Part shown: one piece after another, positions 45,193-53,646 of the stretch
Numbering within the stretch: the stretch's first letter is position 1
Layout of the letters: every line of letters starts with the position of its first letter
Source: Dysgonomonadaceae bacterium zrk40
GTDB taxonomy: Bacteria > Bacteroidota > Bacteroidia > Bacteroidales > Dysgonomonadaceae
Direction of reading: 5' to 3'
Assembly: GCA_016916535.1 (NCBI GenBank)
Contig: CP070276.1
Location: 2,992,351 to 3,056,350, forward strand
DNA: 64,000 bases
Program-made: the position numbers and the translations under genes
Notes under the pieces: model-generated
What the model was told of the DNA's origin: nothing
The model's database searches: none
The model's input: the letters and a program-made list of their open reading frames with translations, nothing else

Positions 45193-47214
45193 TCATGTCA
45201 GTCGTCTTTTTAATAGCTGTGCATTTATTGCTACTACAATAGTGCTTAAACTCATCAAAACAGCACCAATTGCAGGACTTAACATAAATCCCCACTTGTA
45301 TAATACACCTGCTGCTAAAGGGATTGCAAGTATATTATAACCCGCAGCCCACCAGAGGTTTTGTATCATTTTATTATACGTAGCCTTACCAAATAATATC
45401 AGGTTGGCAATGTCTTTTGGGTCGGAGTTTACAAGTATAATGTCTGCTGTTTCTGCTGCCACATCTGTTCCTGAACCAACAGCAATTCCCACATCTGCTT
45501 GTGCCAGTGCAGGTGCATCATTCACTCCATCGCCTGTCATGGCAACATATTCCCCTTTGGTTTGTAATTCTTTTACTTTCTCTAATTTATCGTGAGGTAA
45601 TACGTTGGCTATGTAGCCGTCCATTTTCAATTCATCACACACTTTCTTGGCTGCTTTTTCATTGTCCCCAGTAAGAAGCAAATTTTTAATGCTTGCTTCT
45701 TTTAATATTTGAATGGCTTCAAAAGAGCTTTCCCTAATTTGGTCAGAGAAGGTAAAATATCCTGCTACTTCTTTGTCAATCAGAATATAAACAACTGTTC
45801 CTGTAAAATCATTGGTTGTATCGGTCACGCTAATGTTTTGTTCTTTCAGGTAATTTGGTCCGACTACTTTTATTTCTTTTCCTTCCACATTTCCTTCTAA
45901 TCCTTTTCCAGGCAAGTAATTGAAATTTTCTGCTTTTGGAATTTTGATTTTCAATTCCTTTACTTTTCGCAAAAAACCCGCAGCGATATAATGTTCAGAA
46001 TGTTGTTCAACACCTGATGCCAAACGGAGTAATTCGTTTTTATCAAATCCATTACCCAATACCTTCACTTCCTGCAATTCATGAGAACCTTTTGTAAGTG
46101 TTCCTGTCTTGTCGAAAATAATGGTTGTTATCAATCGAGCATTTTCAAAAGCAGTTCTGTTGCGAATGAGCAAACCTTTTTGTGCAGAAATGGATGTTGA
46201 AATGGCAACCACCAAAGGCACTGCCAAACCTAAGGCATGCGGGCAGGAAATAACCATTACCGTAACCATCCTTTCCAATGCAAATACAAAAGGAAACCCT
46301 AACAGCAACCAAACAACAAACGTAATGACACCACCGCCCAGGGCAACGAAAGTCAAAACCTTTGCGGCACGGTCGGCAAAGTTTTGTGTCTTGGATTTTA
46401 TTTTTTGTGCATCTTCAACGAGTTTCACTACTTTGTTTAGGTAACTGTCTTTTCCAATGCTTACCACTCTAATGGTTAAAGACCCATTACTATTTACTGC
46501 CCCACCTATTACTTTGCTGTCTTTTTCTTTCTTTACAGGTTTGCTCTCACCTGTGAGCATACTCTCGTCCACATAACTTTCCCCTTCTATTACTATACCG
46601 TCTACCGGAACTTTCTCGCCCGGCTTCACCAGTACCATATCGTCAATTTTCAATTGACTGACCGGCATATCGTGAATGTTCCCGTCCTTAATATGGTGTG
46701 CAGTGGAAGGCATCATTTTTACGAGCAATTCCAATGAGCGAGAAGCACCCATAACCGACTTCATCTCAAAGTAATGGCCAATGAGCATGATGTCTATCAG
46801 AGTCACCATTTCCCAATAAAAGTCCATACCCTGCAAACCAAAAGTGATAGCAACACTGTAAGCCCAGGCAACTGTAATTGCAACGCCAATCAGTGTCATC
46901 ATACCAATGGCCTTATCTTTTACTTCGTCATACAGCCCTTTTAGAAAAGGGTAACCGCCATATAAGAATATGAAAGTGGAAAGAAGGGCTAACACATATT
47001 TGTCGCCTTCAAAAGTGACTTCAAATCCTAACCACTGCTGTATCATGTGCGACAAGGCAAGTACAGGAATGGATACAATCGAACAGATTACAAATCGCTT
47101 CCAAAAATCGGCAATATTATGTCCTGCGTGTTTATCGTGTCCAGAGCCACTGTGTTCGGAATGGTGGTTATGTGTGTGGGTGCTTTCGGTATGATTATGC
47201 TCTGAGTGTTCCAT
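45193..47214 (-). CDS. copB: CopB-type copper-translocating P-type ATPase
   Basis: 673 aa. A His-rich cytoplasmic N-terminus (first about 30 residues) replaces CxxC metal domains. The membrane motif is CPH (ISCPHALGLAVP, about residue 325) as in CopB/Cu-Ag ATPases. Phosphorylation site DKTGTLTKGS, TGES, GDGVNDAPALAQADVG are present, and eight transmembrane segments are expected. It exports copper or silver across the inner membrane. A metal-resistance gene as a single-gene cassette: cores GTTAGCGGTCA (47268) and GTTAGCGGTTC (45147). Confidence 0.93.
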   Translation of the reverse strand: MEHSEHNHTESTHTHNHHSEHSGSGHDKHAGHNIADFWKRFVICSIVSIPVLALSHMIQQWLGFEVTFEGDKYVLALLSTFIFLYGGYPFLKGLYDEVKDKAIGMMTLIGVAITVAWAYSVAITFGLQGMDFYWEMVTLIDIMLIGHYFEMKSVMGASRSLELLVKMMPSTAHHIKDGNIHDMPVSQLKIDDMVLVKPGEKVPVDGIVIEGESYVDESMLTGESKPVKKEKDSKVIGGAVNSNGSLTIRVVSIGKDSYLNKVVKLVEDAQKIKSKTQNFADRAAKVLTFVALGGGVITFVVWLLLGFPFVFALERMVTVMVISCPHALGLAVPLVVAISTSISAQKGLLIRNRTAFENARLITTIIFDKTGTLTKGSHELQEVKVLGNGFDKNELLRLASGVEQHSEHYIAAGFLRKVKELKIKIPKAENFNYLPGKGLEGNVEGKEIKVVGPNYLKEQNISVTDTTNDFTGTVVYILIDKEVAGYFTFSDQIRESSFEAIQILKEASIKNLLLTGDNEKAAKKVCDELKMDGYIANVLPHDKLEKVKELQTKGEYVAMTGDGVNDAPALAQADVGIAVGSGTDVAAETADIILVNSDPKDIANLILFGKATYNKMIQNLWWAAGYNILAIPLAAGVLYKWGFMLSPAIGAVLMSLSTIVVAINAQLLKRRLT

Positions 47215-47261
47215 ATTTTTTGTTTGTTAATCTATTGTTTTGGGTGTTGTTTTAGCATGAC

Positions 47262-47393
47262 CGCTAACGGGTGGCAATAAGAAACGTAGGGCATTTCGAG
47301 GCTCCTAACTATCAAACTACCAAGTCGGTGATTAAATGTTATGTCGTTCAAATTTAGTGCTTTCTGCCCTATGTTTTTTATTGCGTGTTACCA
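47262..47393 (-). other. attC-like site 9
   Basis: 132 bp. CGCTAAC at 47262-47268, GTTACCA at 47387-47393; arms GTGGCAATAAGAAACGTAGG-GCA and TGCCCTATGTTTTTTATTGC are nearly complementary. Confidence 0.9.
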
Positions 47394-47397
47394 CACG

Positions 47398-48633
47398 TTA
47401 TTCTTTAATCAGGTTTAAATAATTGTCTTCATATTCAGGATATAGTCCTATTTTAAAATTACTTTCATATAAGTCAATTAGATTATCAATCTTATCTATT
47501 TGTTTGTTTTCCTTATAATTTATCGCCAGTTGAATCATTGAATTTGCATAAGAGTATAAAACTATACCTGATATTCTCGGTTGATTTGATTCCAAAATTG
47601 ACTTGTAATCCTTGAAATTATTCTTTTCAACAAGGTTTATTAGAGAACTAATATCTAATTCATATTCAGTACCTGAAGTTTTAAATGGTAATAATTTATA
47701 AACAAGTCCTTTATAAGAACTATAACTATCTAAACCACCAAGATATCTGTTGTCCATTCCCAAAGTCCAATAAATTGGTCGCTCCCAATTGTTTGATTCT
47801 ACAATTTCGAGGAGAAAAGCTCTTTCACAACTTAAATAGTCTCTCACTCCTTTTAAATCAGGAGAAACAGTCCATGACATATAATTTGTGTCAAGTTTAT
47901 ATTCTGTAATTAAGTCATCTGGGATAGGAATTTCAATTGTAGTTTCTTTCCATTTATATGGACGCATATTAAAAATCTCGTCGTCTGAAATACCAAGCTT
48001 AACAGGTTTTATTAATTCACTATTTTTAATTTCCTTAACAAAAAAAGGTCTATTCAGTATAACAAGCGGAATCACTGATATATCTGTCCTATAATTTTCA
48101 CAGAATTGCAAATACCAACAAATGTTTAATTGAAAATCTCCATGTGTAAATAATATCCCATTATTTTCAACTTGACTTAGTAATAACTTGCCGTATTCAA
48201 TACTCCATTTAGGAAATCCACCAATTTCAAAAGCCTTTTTGTAATATTGTCTAAGATTTTCATAATCTTTTTGTTGAAGAGAATACATTGCATTTGCGCC
48301 ACATTCGGCTGTATAAAAGTATTTTGCGTCACCATAATTTGGGTCAAGTTCAAGTGCCTTTTTGAAATAATAAAGTACAGTATCGGAATAATTTAAATCA
48401 TATCCTTTAAGTGGCCTACTGTCATAGGCGTTGTAATGAATGTAATAGCCTAAATAGTAATATATTTCTTTGTCATTTGGATTTGTTTCAAGAGCTTTTT
48501 GCATATAGCCAATTGCCAAAGGATAATTTTCATTATCAAACGCATCAAGTCCGAGTTGTTTATAATTCTCGGTTTGTCCATATAGCTTTGAAAAGATTGA
48601 TACAATTAAAATGATAATGCCAATTTTTCTCAT
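47398..48633 (-). CDS. Secreted TPR-repeat protein, first cassette of the right array
   Basis: 411 aa from MRKIGIIIL, with a signal peptide ending near LYGQ and several TPR units (NYPLAIGYMQKALETNPNDKE, ALELDPNYGDAKY) over the first 170 residues; the rest is unassigned. In-frame codons continue upstream through the attC core into the attI-like site to an ATG at 48699 with AGGAAG five bases before it, giving 433 aa. Cores GTTACCACACATT (48661) and GTTACCACACGTT (47387) mark the cassette. Confidence 0.75.
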   Translation of the reverse strand: MRKIGIIILIVSIFSKLYGQTENYKQLGLDAFDNENYPLAIGYMQKALETNPNDKEIYYYLGYYIHYNAYDSRPLKGYDLNYSDTVLYYFKKALELDPNYGDAKYFYTAECGANAMYSLQQKDYENLRQYYKKAFEIGGFPKWSIEYGKLLLSQVENNGILFTHGDFQLNICWYLQFCENYRTDISVIPLVILNRPFFVKEIKNSELIKPVKLGISDDEIFNMRPYKWKETTIEIPIPDDLITEYKLDTNYMSWTVSPDLKGVRDYLSCERAFLLEIVESNNWERPIYWTLGMDNRYLGGLDSYSSYKGLVYKLLPFKTSGTEYELDISSLINLVEKNNFKDYKSILESNQPRISGIVLYSYANSMIQLAINYKENKQIDKIDNLIDLYESNFKIGLYPEYEDNYLNLIKE

Positions 48634-48658
48634 GTTGCTTTCTTTTTTAATGTGTGGT

Positions 48659-48783
48659 AACGTTTGTGTATACGCAATTGAATTGCGTATACATTTCATA
48701 TATGCTTCCTGTTTGTTTTTGTAATATTCATATTATAAGTACTTTATGAAAATTGTCTGTTTTTTATGCAATTGCGCATACAG
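48659..48783 (-). other. attI: attI-like recombination site between integrase and first cassette
   Basis: 125 bp repeated at 14870-14994. It contains three copies of one arm: GTATACGCAATT (48668-48679), its inverse AATTGCGTATAC (48681-48692) and a near-inverse AATTGCGCATAC (48770-48781), probable recombinase-binding sites. The two copies diverge right after GTT, where the incoming cassette core begins. Confidence 0.82.
48697..48710 (-). promoter_or_regulatory. Ribosome binding site and start codon inside attI
   Basis: AGGAAG (48705-48710) lies five bases before an ATG (48697-48699) on the minus strand. The short reading frame crosses the palindrome and the cassette junction. Strong Shine-Dalgarno sequences are unusual in this genome. 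A TATAAT-like box at 48732-48737 may be a promoter element, unsupported by a good -35. Confidence 0.65.
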
Positions 48784-48815
48784 TACTTCAAAATTACTCT
48801 TCATAGTTTGTTTTC

Positions 48816-50072
48816 TTATATATCAAGATTATCCAACGGGTTCTTTATCTGATCAAATCCTTTTGTTGTCATATGGGTATAAATTTCAGTTGTTTTACTA
48901 CTGGCGTGACCCAGTAGCTCCTGAATATATCGCAAATCGGTGCCAGACTCCAATAGATGCGTGGCAAACGAATGACGCAACGAATGTACAGTAATATTTT
49001 TACTGATACCAACTTTCTTCAGAGCATTTTTTAATATATTTTGAACACTTCGGGTTGAATACTGCCCTCCATTTGCCCCCTCAAACAACAATTCCTTTGG
49101 TTGGTATTCTTTGACATATAAACGTAATGTATCCAGAGTTTTATTCCCTAGCAATGAATATCTGTCTTTTTTACCTTTTCCTTGTTCTATACGTATCTGC
49201 ATTCTTTTGCTGTCTATGTCTTTCAACTTAAGATTGGTTAGCTCACTGATGCGCAAACCGGCCGAATAAATTGTCATTATGATTGCTTTGTGTTTTAGGT
49301 TATTGATTGACTTCAAAATAGCTGTCACTTCCTCGGTGCTCAGCACTTCAGGCAATATCTTTTCTTTTCGTGGTCGATCGATCTGATAAACTTTGCGTGG
49401 CCCTCTCAATACTTTTTCATAATAAAACTTGATAGCATTGATGCTTTGGTTCTGATAGGATGTGGATACATTTCGCTCATTCACCAGGTATTGCAAAAAG
49501 TCAACAATCATCGATTCTGAAATTTTACGAATCTCTACCTCATCATAATAATTGATGAACTCGCCGAATAAATCGGTATATACCTTGATCGTATTTTTAC
49601 TGTATCGAAGTTCTTTCAGTTTGTCAATGTAACTCTGTGGACATTTTCGATAGTCTTGGTTCTCTTTCTTTGATTTGCGGGGTTGTAACTTTTGTTTATT
49701 TTCTTCATGATATAAGAACTGAAGATCATGTTGACTGGCTATTCGTTTTATTTCAGCAAGGTACTTCTCAGAAAAGGGTACCTCCCAACATCTTCTGACA
49801 GGATTCCAGGAGCATAATGGGTTTTTCTTGAGTTTTCCTGTGATAGTCTGGTTATAGTTGAAGTACAGACGCAATGTTCTATGTGACACATTGATAACCA
49901 ATATGTCTTTTTTTGTGTATTGAGGTGGCGCTTTGGTTCCTAAATCTTTCAACGGTATGGCATTACATTCTGCAAGTTTAGTTAATTTATTCTTATTTAC
50001 ATCTAAATAACACTGCTTTTTCTTTGTCTTGATGTTAAAAAATATGAATGAGCCTAATTTGTGAATATTCAT
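48816..50072 (-). CDS. Integron-type tyrosine recombinase, non-canonical (no IntI-specific insert)
   Basis: 418 aa. Residues 1 to about 145 are an extension with RTLRLYFNYNQ...WNPVRRCWEVPFSE, a module seen in other Bacteroidota recombinases. A SAM-like core-binding domain follows (about 146-235), then the catalytic domain: R in YSAGLRISEL, K in GKGKKDRYSLL, HSLRHSFATHL, GHASS and Y in TTEIYTHM; it ends NPLDNLDI. The extra helix-containing segment that canonical IntI carries between the K and HxxR boxes is absent as far as I can align. It is transcribed toward the cassettes, not away from them. It is the best candidate for the enzyme that moves them. Confidence 0.85.
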   Translation of the reverse strand: MNIHKLGSFIFFNIKTKKKQCYLDVNKNKLTKLAECNAIPLKDLGTKAPPQYTKKDILVINVSHRTLRLYFNYNQTITGKLKKNPLCSWNPVRRCWEVPFSEKYLAEIKRIASQHDLQFLYHEENKQKLQPRKSKKENQDYRKCPQSYIDKLKELRYSKNTIKVYTDLFGEFINYYDEVEIRKISESMIVDFLQYLVNERNVSTSYQNQSINAIKFYYEKVLRGPRKVYQIDRPRKEKILPEVLSTEEVTAILKSINNLKHKAIIMTIYSAGLRISELTNLKLKDIDSKRMQIRIEQGKGKKDRYSLLGNKTLDTLRLYVKEYQPKELLFEGANGGQYSTRSVQNILKNALKKVGISKNITVHSLRHSFATHLLESGTDLRYIQELLGHASSKTTEIYTHMTTKGFDQIKNPLDNLDI

Positions 50073-50216
50073 GAGTCAGCGAGGGTTCAGATGAATAACT
50101 TTGTTGATAGATAAACGCCACCAGTAATATAGAATTATTATAAAGTAGCGCGAAAAAATAACATTTAGCGAGATTATTTGCCCTGTTGATTTGATTCTTT
50201 TATTTTTGCACCTCAA

Positions 50217-50789
50217 ATGAAGGATATGGCAACCGTAACAGAAAAAATAAACAAATTGTGCGCCGACCGAAAGATGTCGGAAGAGGAGTTGGCAGAGGGT
50301 GCCGGACTGACTGTGGAACAGGTGAAGCGCATCTGCCGGAGCGATCTGATCCCTTCGCTTGCATCGCTGATCAAAATTGCAAGGGCGCTGGGGGTGCGTC
50401 TCGGTACCTTCCTGGACGACAGCGAAGAGGTGGGCCCGGTGGTGCACCGGCACTCCCCCGCAATGGAGGAGGCCACCTTCACGAGTCACCAGACCAGTCC
50501 CAACGCCCACATGGACTTCGTGTCGCTGGCAGGCCGGAAGGCGGGTCGCAACATGGAGCCTTTCCTGGTGCACATCCAGTCGGGCAGCGGTAAAGAGAGC
50601 TTTTCATCGCACGAGGGGGAAGAGTTCCTCTACGTGCTGGAGGGATCCATCACGGTTCGTTACGGGCGGGAGGAGTATATCCTGCAACAGGGCGACAGCA
50701 TCTATTACGACTCCATCGTGGATCACCTGGTGACGGCCACCGGTGCCACCGAGGCAAAAATCCTGGGCGTGATTTATACTCCTGCTTAA
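50217..50789 (+). CDS. XRE-family regulator with C-terminal cupin domain
   Basis: 190 aa. Helix-turn-helix ([23 protein letters not shown], about residues 21-45) and a cupin barrel ([34 protein letters not shown], about 130-170). It probably controls the acyl-CoA synthetase 13 bp downstream. First gene right of the integrase with clearly higher G+C, so the array boundary is near 50080-50210. The 144 bp between holds opposing promoters at most. Confidence 0.9.
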   Translation: MKDMATVTEKINKLCADRKMSEEELAEGAGLTVEQVKRICRSDLIPSLASLIKIARALGVRLGTFLDDSEEVGPVVHRHSPAMEEATFTSHQTSPNAHMDFVSLAGRKAGRNMEPFLVHIQSGSGKESFSSHEGEEFLYVLEGSITVRYGREEYILQQGDSIYYDSIVDHLVTATGATEAKILGVIYTPA

Positions 50790-50802
50790 AATCCCTTGCA
50801 AC

Positions 50803-52470
50803 ATGCACAAACAGACTGACATCACATTGTCGGAAAGGACCCTGGGTGACTGGCTGGAACACTGGGCCCGGGAAACACCCGACAAGGAATATATCGTCTA
50901 TTCCGACCGCGACCTTCGCTTTACCTGGAAGAAATTCAACGAGCGTGTGGATCACATGGCCAGGGGACTGATCGCCATCGGCGTGACGCGTGGCAGCCAC
51001 GTGGGTATCTGGGCCCAGAACGTGCCGGACTGGCTCACCTTCCTCTATGCCACCGCCAAGATCGGGGCCGTGGCGGTGACGGTCAATACGAGTTACCGCA
51101 CGGAAGAGCTGCGCTACCTGATGAATAACTCCGACATGCATACTCTTTGCATGACCGACGGGGTGCCGGGGAGCAATTACACCGACATCATCTACGAGCT
51201 GTTGCCGGAACTGAAGACGACGCAGCGCGGCAAGCTGCGATCAGAACATTTCCCGGCATTGAAGAATGTGGTCTACATCGGACAGGAGAAGTACCGCGGC
51301 ATGTACAACACGGCCGAGGTGCTGCTGCTGGGGAAGAGTGTGCCGGACGACGAGCTCAGGCGGTTGCGGGCGCTTACCCGCTGCGACGACGTGGTCAACA
51401 TGCAATACACCTCCGGGACGACAGGTTTTCCCAAGGGGGTGATGCTTACCCACCACAACATCGTCAACAACGGTTACCTCACCGGTCTGCACATGCAGTT
51501 CACCCCCGAGGATAAATGCTGCATCTGCGTTCCCCTGTTTCACTGCTTCGGCGTGGTGCTGGCCACCATGTGCTGCCTCACCCACGGCAGCACACAGGTG
51601 ATGGTGGAGCGGTTCGATCCGCTGGTGACACTGGCTTCCATCCACCGGGAGCGATGCACGGTGCTGCATGGTGTCCCTACCATGTTTATCTCGATGCTCC
51701 ACCATCCCATGTTCTCGATGTTCGACATGCATTCACTTCGCACCGGCATCATGGCGGGAGCACTCTGTCCCGAGGAGCTGATGCGGCAGGTGAACGAGCA
51801 GATGTTCATGGATCTTACCAGCGTCTACGGGATGACCGAGACCTCGCCCGGCATGACGCAGAGTCGCGTGGATGATCCTTTCGAGGTTCGCCTGGCTACC
51901 GTGGGGAGTGATTACGAGTTCACAGAGGTGAAGGTGCTCGACCCGGAAACGGGACAAGAGTGTCCCGTGGGGGTCGCGGGAGAGATGTGCTGCCGCGGCT
52001 ACAACGTGATGAAGGGTTACTACAAGAACCCGGAGGCGACGGCACAGGTGATCGATGCCAAAGGCTTCATGCACTCGGGGGACCTGGGGGTGAAGGATGC
52101 TCAGGGAAACTATCGCATCACCGGGCGCATCAAGGATATGATCATCAGGGGAGGGGAGAACATCTCACCGAAAGAGGTGGAGGAGTACCTCTACCGGATG
52201 CCGGGCGTGCGGGACGTGCAGGTGATAGCAGTGGCGTCGCCCCGCTATGGCGAGGATGTGGGTGCCTTCATCATTCAGAAGGAGGGTTTCCGCCTTACAA
52301 CAGAGGATGTGCGCGACTATTGCAAGGGGCAGATCGCTAAGTACAAGATTCCCCGCTACGTCTTCTTCGTCGAAGCCTTCCCCATGACCGGCAGCGGCAA
52401 GATTCAGAAGTTCCGCCTGCGGGAGATGGCGCTGGAACTCTGCAAGCGGGATGGCATTGAGATTCTGTAA
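50803..52470 (+). CDS. AMP-forming acyl-CoA synthetase
   Basis: 555 aa. The AMP-binding P-loop [16 protein letters not shown] (about residue 203), YGMTETSP, and the C-terminal [20 protein letters not shown] and [11 protein letters not shown] with the catalytic Lys are intact. It activates a carboxylic or fatty acid as acyl-adenylate then CoA thioester. Substrate unknown; fadD-like. Linked to the XRE-cupin regulator. Confidence 0.92.
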   Translation: MHKQTDITLSERTLGDWLEHWARETPDKEYIVYSDRDLRFTWKKFNERVDHMARGLIAIGVTRGSHVGIWAQNVPDWLTFLYATAKIGAVAVTVNTSYRTEELRYLMNNSDMHTLCMTDGVPGSNYTDIIYELLPELKTTQRGKLRSEHFPALKNVVYIGQEKYRGMYNTAEVLLLGKSVPDDELRRLRALTRCDDVVNMQYTSGTTGFPKGVMLTHHNIVNNGYLTGLHMQFTPEDKCCICVPLFHCFGVVLATMCCLTHGSTQVMVERFDPLVTLASIHRERCTVLHGVPTMFISMLHHPMFSMFDMHSLRTGIMAGALCPEELMRQVNEQMFMDLTSVYGMTETSPGMTQSRVDDPFEVRLATVGSDYEFTEVKVLDPETGQECPVGVAGEMCCRGYNVMKGYYKNPEATAQVIDAKGFMHSGDLGVKDAQGNYRITGRIKDMIIRGGENISPKEVEEYLYRMPGVRDVQVIAVASPRYGEDVGAFIIQKEGFRLTTEDVRDYCKGQIAKYKIPRYVFFVEAFPMTGSGKIQKFRLREMALELCKRDGIEIL

Positions 52471-52482
52471 AAATGTTCACAC

Positions 52483-52514
52483 AAAAAAAGCACCCGATGT
52501 AGGGTGCTTTTTTT
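52483..52514. terminator. Bidirectional intrinsic terminator
   Basis: AAAAAAAGCACCC and GGGTGCTTTTTTT form a stem with a six-base loop. It can end the synthetase transcript on the plus strand and the tRNA transcript on the minus strand. Confidence 0.9.
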
Positions 52515-52515
52515 G

Positions 52516-52589
52516 TGGAGAATATCGGAGTCGAACCGATGACCTTTTGACTGCCAGTCAAACGCTCTAGCCAGCTGAGCTAATCCCCC
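52516..52589 (-). tRNA. tRNA-Ala (anticodon GGC)
   Basis: 74 nt. Acceptor GGGGGAT/ATTCTCC, D-arm with AGCTGGCTA, anticodon stem-loop TTTGA-CTGGCAG-TCAAA, and T-arm ATCGG-TTCGACT-CCGAT all fold. The CCA is not encoded. Confidence 0.95.
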
Positions 52590-52669
52590 GTGATTTTCGT
52601 GGTGCAAAGATAGCTATTTTGTTTATATTTGCAACTGAATTGAGTCAGAAAAATAAAAAATTAGGATAT

Positions 52670-52978
52670 ATGATTGTATTCAACACTACCTTCCACGTGG
52701 AGGCCGCTCTTCAGGAAGAGTTCGTGGAGTACATGCTGTCGGTGTTCATACCCGGAGCCACACGCAGTGGACTGCTCTCCTCACCCCGCCTGGCGAGGGT
52801 ATTTGGAGAGGAGGGGGAAGAGGGACACTCCTACGCCATGGAGTTCACCGCTGTCGACATCGCTGCACTGGAAAGATGGAACAGCGAAGAGAGTCAACAG
52901 GTTGTCACCCCCCTGCTGGAGAAATTTAAAGAGAAGGTGGTGGGGTTCTCTACCGTGATGCAGACAATATCCTACTGA
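52670..52978 (+). CDS. DUF4286 family protein
   Basis: 102 aa from MIVFNTTFHVEAAL, the usual start of this small Bacteroidota family; an upstream in-frame start at 52619 reaches the tRNA promoter region and is less likely. Ferredoxin-like small fold, function unknown. It ends 3 bp before ruvC. Confidence 0.85.
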   Translation: MIVFNTTFHVEAALQEEFVEYMLSVFIPGATRSGLLSSPRLARVFGEEGEEGHSYAMEFTAVDIAALERWNSEESQQVVTPLLEKFKEKVVGFSTVMQTISY

Positions 52979-52981
52979 ACG

Positions 52982-53542
52982 ATGCAGAAAGAAAGAATCA
53001 TCATGGGGATCGACCCAGGCACGCAGGTGATGGGCTACGGCATCCTACGGGTGCTCGACAACAAGCCATCCATGATGGCCATGGGGGTGATGGAGTTGGG
53101 CAAGTATGGCGATCATTACCTGAAGCTGGCGAAGATCTACGCGCGCGTCATCGGCCTGATCGACGAGTTCCTTCCCGATGAGCTGGCCATTGAGGCTCCC
53201 TTCTTCGGGAAGAACGTGCAGAGCATGCTCAAGCTGGGACGCGCCCAGGGGGTGGCCATGGCGGCCGCAATCTCACGCGACATCCCCATCCATGAGTACG
53301 CCCCGCTCAAGATCAAGATGGCCATCACCGGTAACGGTCGCGCAGCCAAGGAACAGGTGGCCTACATGCTGCAGAAGATCCTGCACATCCCCGACGAACA
53401 GATGCTGCCGCAGCTCGATGCATCCGACGGGCTGGCCGCTGCACTGTGCCATTTCTACCAATCGGGTCTCACCACAGGCGACAAAAAATACAGGGACTGG
53501 AAGGATTATGCTGTCAAAAATCAGGAGAAAGTGAAAAAATAA
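52982..53542 (+). CDS. ruvC: Holliday junction resolvase RuvC
   Basis: 186 aa. Catalytic acidic residues appear in [16 protein letters not shown] (D), [14 protein letters not shown] (E) and [13 protein letters not shown] (DxxD). Acts on Holliday junctions with RuvAB. Complete and of normal length. Confidence 0.97.
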   Translation: MQKERIIMGIDPGTQVMGYGILRVLDNKPSMMAMGVMELGKYGDHYLKLAKIYARVIGLIDEFLPDELAIEAPFFGKNVQSMLKLGRAQGVAMAAAISRDIPIHEYAPLKIKMAITGNGRAAKEQVAYMLQKILHIPDEQMLPQLDASDGLAAALCHFYQSGLTTGDKKYRDWKDYAVKNQEKVKK

Positions 53543-53646
53543 CTTTTTTTTGGGGATAGCGGGTGAATCTCTCTTCATTTTTTTTATCTTTGTTTCATTG
53601 AAAGTGATGAAAGAGGAGAAGAGTCACTCGAAAGACAAACGAACGT

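Noticed and set aside
50076..50573. Minus-strand ORFs across the XRE-cupin gene
   Set aside because: They are shadows in high-G+C coding sequence with no family match; the plus-strand cupin reading is clear.
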